Positions 7,063-12,542 of a DNA stretch of 12,542 bases are shown here, in pieces; the stretch's first letter is position 1, and the number at the start of each line of letters is the position of its first letter. The stretch lies in contig JALEIO010000167.1 of the NCBI GenBank assembly GCA_022769845.1, forward strand, positions 1-12,542, written 5' to 3'. The translations under genes were made by a program, and so were the position numbers. This DNA comes from Oscillospiraceae bacterium (lineage in GTDB: Bacteria > Bacillota > Clostridia > UMGS1810). The notes beneath the pieces were generated by a model. That model made no database searches and had not been told where the DNA came from. It was given only the letters and a program-made list of their open reading frames with translations.

Positions 7063-7813
7063 ATTTTTTCAGCTCCTCCATAAATTCTTTTGCCGGGGCG
7101 TAAAAACCGTCGCTGTCAAGCCCGAGAGCTTTTCTCTTGGCATTGCCCAAGGGATGATACGGCAAAAGTTGATATTCCTTTACGTTTTCAAGCGTCTTTA
7201 AAAACTCTGATATTTTGTCAATACCCTGATTTATTTCGGGTATAACCGGTGTTCGGGCAATAATAGGCACACCAAGAAAATTAAGCTTTTTAAAATTCTC
7301 AATTATTTCTTCGTTGCCGATACCCGTATAATTTTTGTGCAGTGCACTGTCCCAAATTTTAAAATCTGCCATAACAAGATTGAATTTTTTGAAAATTTCT
7401 TTATCATAGTAAATCAGCGAAGTTTCAACAGCGCAGTTTATATTATGCTGTTTGCAAAGGTCTATTGTCTCATTTAAAAAATCTTTTTGAGCAAGCGGTT
7501 CCCCTCCCGAAAAGGTCACTCCCCCATCACTGCCGTAATACGGCTTATCAAGAAGTATTTCACTAAGAACGTCTTGTGCGCTCATCTCTTTGCCGCAGAC
7601 AACTCTTGCCCCCGAAAAGCATCCTTCGCCGCATCTGCCGCAGTGAATACACTTTTCCGGATAGTACATAATCTGCTTTTCAAAGCTTATACATTCGGGG
7701 TTGTGACACCACTTGCACGAAAGCGGGCAGCCCTTGAAAAATACTGTTGTTCTTATTCCGCTGCCGTCATGAATTGACGCACGCTGTATATCTGCAATAA
7801 GTCCTTTATTCAT
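7046..7813 (-). CDS. Glycyl radical enzyme activating enzyme (radical SAM)
   Basis: Installs the glycyl radical on the enzyme encoded immediately downstream by reductive cleavage of S-adenosylmethionine. The radical SAM cluster motif is C29-x3-C33-x2-C36 in KGCPLSCKWCHNPE, preceded by the family signature DGSGIRTTVFF. The SAM-binding GGE-type motif is TFSGGEPL (100-107). A ferredoxin-like insert has one clear four-Cys set, C55-x2-C58-x2-C61-x3-C65. Most activases of the dehydratase and lyase branch carry two such clusters, so this insert is reduced, with only C41 and C73 as further nearby cysteines. At 255 aa it is shorter than the roughly 300 aa of those relatives. It starts in an ATGA overlap with the preceding dehydrogenase gene and overlaps the glycyl radical enzyme gene by 17 nt, so the pair is translationally coupled. 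Confidence 0.93.
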   Translation of the reverse strand: MNKGLIADIQRASIHDGSGIRTTVFFKGCPLSCKWCHNPECISFEKQIMYYPEKCIHCGRCGEGCFSGARVVCGKEMSAQDVLSEILLDKPYYGSDGGVTFSGGEPLAQKDFLNETIDLCKQHNINCAVETSLIYYDKEIFKKFNLVMADFKIWDSALHKNYTGIGNEEIIENFKKLNFLGVPIIARTPVIPEINQGIDKISEFLKTLENVKEYQLLPYHPLGNAKRKALGLDSDGFYAPAKEFMEELKKYAYIC

Positions 7814-8910
7814 TGTATTTCCTCTGCTTTTCCGCTCTTTGACGAGCGCATTGCCGCATCAAGCACCGCCATTATTTTCATATTTTCATCAAGGGTTAAT
7901 ATATCAAATACTTTTTCGCCTGTTTTTATATGATTTGCAAGGTGACTCGGCATATTTGCAAGCTTTCTGGGAAATTCAAATTTGGGAATTTTAACCTCGT
8001 TGCCGTATATGTCATATGCTTTAACATCGGGTGAATTTTCTGCGCCGCCTGTGCATAAAATTATCCCTTCAGAGCACATAACCATCGGACCTGACGGAAT
8101 TGCCGCTCTCGGCGTTGTCCACGTTCCTTCTATTACCGACATTTTTCCTTTATATTTAATTATTGCGGCAAAATTGTCATCGGTATCGCCAAACGGGGTG
8201 TTCAAATTTTCACCAACCGCCGAAACACTCTCTGCTCCGCCGCCTAAAAACCACTGCGAAAACAGACAGCCGTAACAGCAAATGTCCAAAAACACTCCGC
8301 CACCGAGCTTTGAGCGGTGCCACCACGTTTTGCCTCTCTGTTCATCTGTCATTTCATCGGCATTTTCGCTCACTCCCCTGTGCTTTGCCCCTTTTCCCAA
8401 AGGCCCTGTATGACCGTTTATATAACGCAGCTTGAGCGGCTCGCCAACAAGCCTTTTATCAAGCGCCGACTTCATTTTATGTATGTAATCTCTCCACACA
8501 ACCGGCCAGTTTACAACCGCCTCTATGCCGTATTTTTTAACGCTTTCCCAAATTTTTTCTGCCTCGTCAAGACTTGACGCAATAGGTTTTTCTATTGATA
8601 CGTTAACGTGCCTTTTTGCACACTCCTCAACAATTTCGGGTTTAAGACAGTTTTCGCACATTATAAATGCGTAATCGGGTTTTAATTCATCAAGCATTTT
8701 TCTGTAATCGTTATAAATATTGTCGCAGTAGTTTTCACGCACATTTTTTAAATTCCAGCCGGCAGTATATCTTAAATCGGCAATTTTTTCTTCTCCTGCA
8801 TTCACATCTGCCGCGCCTACAAGTTCAAAATCAGGCTGCTCTGTGATATAAAGCGCAACCTCGTTTACATGCATATGCGCAAAACCAATTATTACAGCTT
8901 TAATCTTCAT
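7810..8910 (-). CDS. Gfo/Idh/MocA oxidoreductase, DxxCY subtype
   Basis: Predicted NAD(P)-dependent sugar or polyol dehydrogenase of 366 aa. The start is set at 8910 (MKIKAVIIGF), not the in-frame ATG at 8973: GAGGTG lies 7 nt upstream, and the Rossmann strand begins at once. The 21 extra residues would lie deep in the previous gene and have no domain role. The Rossmann fold (about 1-120) has a degenerate nucleotide loop, GFAHMH, where GxGxxG is usual. EKP (107-109) keeps the catalytic lysine K108. The C-terminal domain has GGGVFLDICCYG (203-214), so Y213 stands where many relatives have the catalytic His, as in the DxGCY branch. The gene overlaps the previous gene by 11 nt and the activase gene by 4 nt. 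Substrate unknown. An acid-base role for Y213 is inference. Confidence 0.88.
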   Translation of the reverse strand: MKIKAVIIGFAHMHVNEVALYITEQPDFELVGAADVNAGEEKIADLRYTAGWNLKNVRENYCDNIYNDYRKMLDELKPDYAFIMCENCLKPEIVEECAKRHVNVSIEKPIASSLDEAEKIWESVKKYGIEAVVNWPVVWRDYIHKMKSALDKRLVGEPLKLRYINGHTGPLGKGAKHRGVSENADEMTDEQRGKTWWHRSKLGGGVFLDICCYGCLFSQWFLGGGAESVSAVGENLNTPFGDTDDNFAAIIKYKGKMSVIEGTWTTPRAAIPSGPMVMCSEGIILCTGGAENSPDVKAYDIYGNEVKIPKFEFPRKLANMPSHLANHIKTGEKVFDILTLDENMKIMAVLDAAMRSSKSGKAEEIQ

Positions 8911-9976
8911 TTGCGTACACCTCTCTTTTAAGCTCTGCCGATTTGTAAAACATTTCAAGTATTTTTGCGGCATTTATTGTTTCTTCGGGTTTGACAATAG
9001 GCTCATCTAATCCGTTAAGCACCTTTCTTATATTGTCGGCAATATACATATGTCCGAAAAAAGGTGCATCGTATATAGGTTTCTTCATATTTAATTCTTT
9101 TTCGCCGTTTTCGCCAAAATATATTTTTCCTGACGGAAGGTCAATTCCGGCTTTATCGCCCACAAGCCGTATATCAGAGCTTTCGGGCATATTTGCCGCC
9201 CATGCAGTTTTAAAGCTGACGTTTGCACCGTTTTTGAATTTAAGCATTCCGCATGCAAAGTCTTCAACATCCATTTCGTCGGGGTCAAATTTTCTTGCAT
9301 TATGAACCTTTCCCGCAAGCGCGCCGCTTGATTTTAGCGAGCCGAGTTCACACTTATGATTTTGCATTGTTTCTCCGATTACCGACTCTATTTCGGGATT
9401 ACCCATAAGCCACAAAACAGCGTCAAGCATATGCACGCCTATATCGACAAACGCACCGCCGCAGCTTATCTTTTTAATATGAAATGTTCCCCAATACGGA
9501 ATACCTCTGCGGCGTATCCTTGAAAAATCACCATAATAAATATTGCCGAGCCCGTTTTTATCGATGTACTCTTTTGCGGCAAGCCTGTCGGGCGTAAAGC
9601 GCATACTTTGACACGCCATAAGCAGTTTGCCGTTCGACTTTGCCGTTTCAAACATTTCCTTTGCATCGGCAAAATTAAATGCAAGCGGCTTTTCGCACAA
9701 AACATTTGCGCCGTAGTTTAAAGCCATCAGCGTATACTCTTTGTGAAAGCAGTTGGGAACGCAAACGGACACAAGATCGGGTTTTTCCTTTTCAAGCATT
9801 TCTTCGGCATTTGTGTAAAAACTGCGTATTCCGTGACGCTTTGCAGTATCTCTTGCCGCTGTTTCATTAATATCCGACACCGCAGCAATTTCAAAATCAT
9901 CATCAAATCGGCGGTATGCCGGAATATGCGCGGAATTAGTTATCATTCCGCAGCTTATTATGCAAACCTTAATCAA
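8900..9976 (-). CDS. Gfo/Idh/MocA oxidoreductase, canonical DxxxH subtype
   Basis: Predicted NAD(P)-dependent sugar dehydrogenase of 358 aa. The N-terminal Rossmann domain begins MIKVCIISCGMITNSAHIPA, with a variant dinucleotide loop. EKP (95-97) supplies the catalytic lysine K96. The C-terminal domain contains CGGAFVDIGVHMLD with the classical D178, H182 and D185. The start codon is TTG (minus strand of 9974-9976), supported by GGAGG at 9986-9990, inside the end of the isomerase gene and 9 nt away; the two genes overlap by 8 nt. It also overlaps the next dehydrogenase gene by 11 nt. A pair of different Gfo/Idh/MocA enzymes in one operon suggests either an oxidation-reduction pair through a keto-sugar intermediate or a hetero-oligomer, both inference. 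Confidence 0.9.
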   Translation of the reverse strand: MIKVCIISCGMITNSAHIPAYRRFDDDFEIAAVSDINETAARDTAKRHGIRSFYTNAEEMLEKEKPDLVSVCVPNCFHKEYTLMALNYGANVLCEKPLAFNFADAKEMFETAKSNGKLLMACQSMRFTPDRLAAKEYIDKNGLGNIYYGDFSRIRRRGIPYWGTFHIKKISCGGAFVDIGVHMLDAVLWLMGNPEIESVIGETMQNHKCELGSLKSSGALAGKVHNARKFDPDEMDVEDFACGMLKFKNGANVSFKTAWAANMPESSDIRLVGDKAGIDLPSGKIYFGENGEKELNMKKPIYDAPFFGHMYIADNIRKVLNGLDEPIVKPEETINAAKILEMFYKSAELKREVYANED

Positions 9977-10745
9977 GCAAATCTGCCTCCTTTAAAAATC
10001 CGAAAGTTTCATTGTCGGGTTTTGTTCCTCTGTATTCAAGTCCGAAATATCCGTTATAGGAAGTTCTTTTTATATCGTTTATTATTTTTTCATAATCAAC
10101 ATTTCCCGTTCCCGGCTCGTGCCTTCCCGGTGCGTCGGCAATGTGAAAATGACCGATTAGGTCAATATTTTTCTTAATATCGTCTATCGAAAAATCGCCC
10201 ATCATATTTTGATGATAAATATCATAAAGCATTTTTATGTTGGGGCAGTCTAAACTTTTCAAAAGTTCAAACACCGGCTTAACATACGGCATTGAATAAC
10301 CTTGTCTGTCAATGCTGTTGAGCGGCTCAATAATAAGCGTTACACCCTCAGATTCAACAATAGGTTTTGCGTCATTTAAGCACTTTATTACATTTTGTTC
10401 GCAATACGGAGCGTTATCGCCGATAAGCACTATCATTGCTGATGCGCCAAGCTTTTTATATACCGGAATGCTCTCTTTAAGCGCTGCGGCAAACTCCTCT
10501 GCCCTTCCTGAATTTAAAATTCCTCGTGATAAATCATATGAAAGCTTTTCGTCAGAACTGTCGATATTAAATACCGAAAGCTTCATATCATTTTCACACA
10601 GCAAATATTTTATTTTGTCAATATCCTTATTTGTCCATTTCCAAAATTCAACGGTGTCAATTCCGCTTTCTCTCACAGCGGCAAACCGCTTGTAAAAATC
10701 AAGATGAGAAAACATCATGTCAATGCAGCAGCTTATTTTGTTCAT
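9969..10745 (-). CDS. Sugar isomerase/epimerase TIM barrel, hydroxypyruvate isomerase-like
   Basis: Predicted divalent-metal-dependent isomerase or epimerase of 258 aa with the AP-endonuclease-2/xylose-isomerase-like barrel. The resemblance to hydroxypyruvate isomerase (Hyi/OtnI) is close: VEFWKW near residue 32, LIIEPLNSIDRQGY (137-150), LYDIYHQ (173-179), GHFHIADAPGRHEPGTG (198-214) and GLEY (235-238). The likely metal and acid-base residues are E140, D175, H201 and E237, with H178 nearby. The segment after the PLN motif matches the Hyi family too, so an alpha-keto or aldehyde sugar acid is a natural substrate class. In this operon a 3-keto sugar isomerisation or beta-elimination is equally possible, since barrels of this superfamily do both. 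It lies 26 nt after the GH109-like gene and overlaps the next gene by 8 nt. Confidence 0.85.
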   Translation of the reverse strand: MNKISCCIDMMFSHLDFYKRFAAVRESGIDTVEFWKWTNKDIDKIKYLLCENDMKLSVFNIDSSDEKLSYDLSRGILNSGRAEEFAAALKESIPVYKKLGASAMIVLIGDNAPYCEQNVIKCLNDAKPIVESEGVTLIIEPLNSIDRQGYSMPYVKPVFELLKSLDCPNIKMLYDIYHQNMMGDFSIDDIKKNIDLIGHFHIADAPGRHEPGTGNVDYEKIINDIKRTSYNGYFGLEYRGTKPDNETFGFLKEADLLD

Positions 10746-10771
10746 ATATCCTACCCTTTCAAAAATTAATA

Positions 10772-12073
10772 TTAAACGTCCAAATATCCTTTTTCTACAT
10801 TATAAAACTTGCTCGTGTCTTCATAGTTGTCTTTTAATTCATACGATATTTTTTCCCAACTGTCGGGAGCAGAGCCAAAGTCGGGAATATCAAGCAGCTC
10901 TCCGTTGCGGAGCGCAGACTCGTGAGCGATAAGCCCCGGAATCATATATCTTGCCGCATCCCAGGCATTGTTCGGCGGAAGCTTGCCGGTAGTTACCGCA
11001 CGCACAAAGTCATCCACAAGAAACGGATGTGAATTATAATGAGCAAATTTCGGATTATTTCTAAAGTTTTTAGGAAGTCTGCTTCTGTCTTGTATAGCTG
11101 CAAATCCCTCAATATATTTAGTCGAAATCGGATCACGGTTCATATCTATTGTTCCGTTTTTCAAGTCCTCATTGTATTCTATTGTGTTTATAAGATGCCC
11201 AACGTCCTCAATATACGGCTCTTTTCCGCTTGCAGCACCTATCTGATATGTATGCTTGGTAACCGAGCACTCATATGCCGCCTTTTCTCCGTACATACAA
11301 GTTATATAAGAAGATGGCTTGTTTATTCCAACTCTTCTAAACTCGTTTATTCTTGCAACTCCGCCGCCCGACATTTGAAAAAGTGCAGTTTCGTTGCTGA
11401 AAGGATTTTGCCAGTTGTTTTTTTCTTCTCCGTATATGTTGTCCTCATGATTATCGCGGTATCCCATACAAGAAACCTTAAGCGCATATTCGCCGATAGC
11501 GGAAAAAAGCATTGAAACAGAATGTGTGGGATAAAACATCGGCGGTATTCCTGCCACTCTGCGCCAGTTTGGTCCGCCGGAATGTTGAAAATCTTTATAC
11601 ATTTCGGATATATCGTGGTAATACTGAGATTCGCCGTATACAAATTTACCCATCTCGCCGGTTTTATATTTTTCACGGCAAAAAATAGCGCAGGGGTAAT
11701 AATAACAGGTTTCCGCCATCATATAAATCTTGCCTGTTTCTTTGGATAATTTTATTATTTCCTCAATTTCGTCAATTGAGCAGCCAATGGGAACGGCGCT
11801 TATTACATTCTTTCCCATCTTCATCGCTTTTGCAATCATAGGTCCGTGCAAATGTCTCTGGGTATAAATGCCTATGCAGTCTAAATCAGGAGCATTTTCA
11901 AGCATATCCTCGAACGAAGAAAAGCCTCTCTTCAAATGGTGCTTTTCCATAGATTCCTTCACTCTTTTTTCATCCAAATCCGCCACTGCCACCTCATCCA
12001 CATCGGGGTGAAGGTTAAACAGCCTAACAAAATCATCTGAAAAAATTCCAAGTCCTACTATACCTATTTTCAT
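10772..12073 (-). CDS. Gfo/Idh/MocA-fold protein resembling GH109 NAD-dependent glycosidases
   Basis: First gene of the operon, 433 aa. The N-terminal Rossmann domain has a good dinucleotide loop, GIVGLGIFS (4-12). The EKP motif of ordinary family dehydrogenases is replaced by SAVPIG (92-97), so the catalytic lysine is absent. GH109 glycosidases, which keep NAD bound and cleave glycosides by transient C3 oxidation and elimination, likewise carry EVP at this place. Further similarity (from memory, not alignment) is seen in MMAETCYYYP (118-127), GESQYYHDI (147-155), NWRR (169-172) and FYPTHSVS (180-187), where H184 falls in the YPTH motif of that family. AAGGAG precedes the ATG at 12073. No signal peptide is visible, so it acts in the cytoplasm. 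Glycosidase activity is a hypothesis; a dehydrogenase with altered active site remains possible. Confidence 0.82.
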   Translation of the reverse strand: MKIGIVGLGIFSDDFVRLFNLHPDVDEVAVADLDEKRVKESMEKHHLKRGFSSFEDMLENAPDLDCIGIYTQRHLHGPMIAKAMKMGKNVISAVPIGCSIDEIEEIIKLSKETGKIYMMAETCYYYPCAIFCREKYKTGEMGKFVYGESQYYHDISEMYKDFQHSGGPNWRRVAGIPPMFYPTHSVSMLFSAIGEYALKVSCMGYRDNHEDNIYGEEKNNWQNPFSNETALFQMSGGGVARINEFRRVGINKPSSYITCMYGEKAAYECSVTKHTYQIGAASGKEPYIEDVGHLINTIEYNEDLKNGTIDMNRDPISTKYIEGFAAIQDRSRLPKNFRNNPKFAHYNSHPFLVDDFVRAVTTGKLPPNNAWDAARYMIPGLIAHESALRNGELLDIPDFGSAPDSWEKISYELKDNYEDTSKFYNVEKGYLDV

Positions 12074-12111
12074 ACAAAACTATCTCCTTATTATTATATA
12101 ATTTCAACATC

Positions 12112-12140
12112 ATTATAACCTATTTTATCTGTAATTTCTA
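12112..12140 (-). promoter_or_regulatory. Probable promoter of the glycyl radical operon
   Basis: On the minus strand, TAGAAA (12135-12140), a 17-bp spacer and a perfect TATAAT (12112-12117). The start of transcription would be about 30 nt before the ATG at 12073. The weak -35 fits a promoter that needs an activator. Its -35 directly abuts the -35 of the divergent regulator promoter. A second TATAAT (12093-12098) seems too close to the ribosome binding site to be used. Confidence 0.5.
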
Positions 12141-12169
12141 TTGACAATACAACCTTTTTATTGTACAAT
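12141..12169 (+). promoter_or_regulatory. Promoter of the AraC-type regulator gene
   Basis: TTGACA (12141-12146), a 17-bp spacer and TACAAT (12164-12169), close to consensus. The transcript would start about 25 nt before the ATG at 12202. Both boxes overlap the 21-bp-spaced direct repeats described separately. Confidence 0.75.
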
Positions 12170-12173
12170 ACAA
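12144..12173 (+). repeat. Two 9-bp direct repeats at 21-bp period, candidate AraC-family operator
   Basis: ACAATACAA occurs at 12144-12152 and again at 12165-12173, an offset of exactly 21 bp, or two helical turns. AraC-family dimers commonly bind two direct half-sites with this spacing. The repeats cover parts of the -35 and -10 of the regulator promoter, so binding there could repress the regulator while activating the divergent operon. The region is AT-rich, so chance remains possible. Confidence 0.5.
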
Positions 12174-12201
12174 ACACAAATTATTTAAAAAGGTGAAAAA
12201 A

Positions 12202-12542
12202 ATGAACGATAATTTTTATATAAAATTTGTAGAAAAAAACAATACCTCAAGATGCAGCTTCGGAGTTTTTTCAAGCAAGGTTCCCACCCCCGACAAAGCT
12301 GTCTGTTTAAAAAACGATAAACCGTATTCGAGATTTTTTTATGTTATAAGCGGTACCATTATTTTTAACAAGGGCACTGATGATGAGCTTTGTGCCGCCG
12401 CCGGAAGCATTGTGTATCTTCCTAATGATATAACATATAAGTCTGAATGGCCCAAAGGAGAAACAGGCGAATATATTTCAATAAATTTTCAGCTTGATGA
12501 AATATATATACGCCTTCCTGACAAAATCTGCATTGCCGCCGT
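12202..12542 (+). CDS. AraC-family regulator, N-terminal cupin domain (3' truncated by window edge)
   Basis: The first 113 codons of an open frame that continues past the window. The ATG is preceded by AAGGTGA with a spacing of about 7 nt. The visible part folds like the cupin ligand-binding domain of AraC regulators: FFYVISGTIIFN (about 48-59), a glycine turn, then AAAGSIVYLPNDITYKSEWP, matching the usual sequence of beta strands with the GxxxxLPP-like turn, and a YISINFQLDE strand. The DNA-binding helix-turn-helix domain, expected at the C-terminus, is outside the window, so the call rests on the sensor domain and on the divergent position next to a catabolic operon. It would sense a substrate or pathway intermediate and control the minus-strand operon. 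A stand-alone cupin is the main alternative. Confidence 0.7.
   Translation, partial: MNDNFYIKFVEKNNTSRCSFGVFSSKVPTPDKAVCLKNDKPYSRFFYVISGTIIFNKGTDDELCAAAGSIVYLPNDITYKSEWPKGETGEYISINFQLDEIYIRLPDKICIAA

Noticed and set aside
8911..8973. Extended start (21 more residues) for the third dehydrogenase of the operon
   Set aside because: The ATG at 8910 has GAGGTG at good spacing and starts the Rossmann strand directly; the extension is just the previous gene read in another frame.
12093..12098. Second minus-strand TATAAT as the operon -10
   Set aside because: It would start transcription within or next to the ribosome binding site of the first gene; the TATAAT at 12112-12117 gives a sensible leader.

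Overview
The window looks like chromosome from an anaerobic, low-GC Clostridia-type Firmicute, possibly a gut lineage. The reasons are an oxygen-sensitive glycyl radical enzyme with its activase, a GerMN lipoprotein next to a two-component system, strong AAGGAG-type ribosome binding sites, SigA-like promoters (TTGACA/TATAAT, 17-bp spacers), AT-rich spacers and CCA-encoding tRNA genes. Genus cannot be read from the sequence alone.

Left part (about 1-4290, plus strand): an OmpR-type response regulator, its membrane histidine kinase and a double-GerMN lipoprotein form one signalling/envelope block, closed by an intrinsic terminator at 3290-3319. A monocistronic LacX-like aldose 1-epimerase follows, with its own near-consensus promoter and a strong terminator at 4254-4286. 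The kinase frame is open well upstream of its first ATG but has no AUG/GUG/UUG there, so its true start is unresolved.

Middle (4389-4695, minus strand): a three-gene tRNA operon, Val(TAC)-Thr(TGT)-Tyr(GTA), driven by a consensus promoter.

Right part (4808-12542): a six-gene minus-strand operon, with overlapping genes from its second member on, and a divergent AraC-type regulator at the right edge. In transcription order it encodes a GH109-like Gfo/Idh/MocA protein, a hydroxypyruvate-isomerase-like TIM barrel, two further Gfo/Idh/MocA dehydrogenases, a radical SAM glycyl radical activase and a glycyl radical enzyme. The glycyl radical enzyme has the Gly-radical loop (RVTGF) and a thiyl-Cys loop reading GCNWMC instead of the GCVE of dehydratase/lyase members. 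I infer a catabolic route in which NAD-dependent oxidation of a sugar, glycoside or polyol (and perhaps NAD-assisted glycoside cleavage) feeds an isomerase and then a radical C-C, C-O or C-X cleavage. I know of no characterised pathway with this gene set. The regulator's promoter carries a 9-bp direct repeat with an exact 21-bp period, a plausible AraC-family operator. No transporter, kinase or microcompartment gene is visible, so the locus probably continues to the right.
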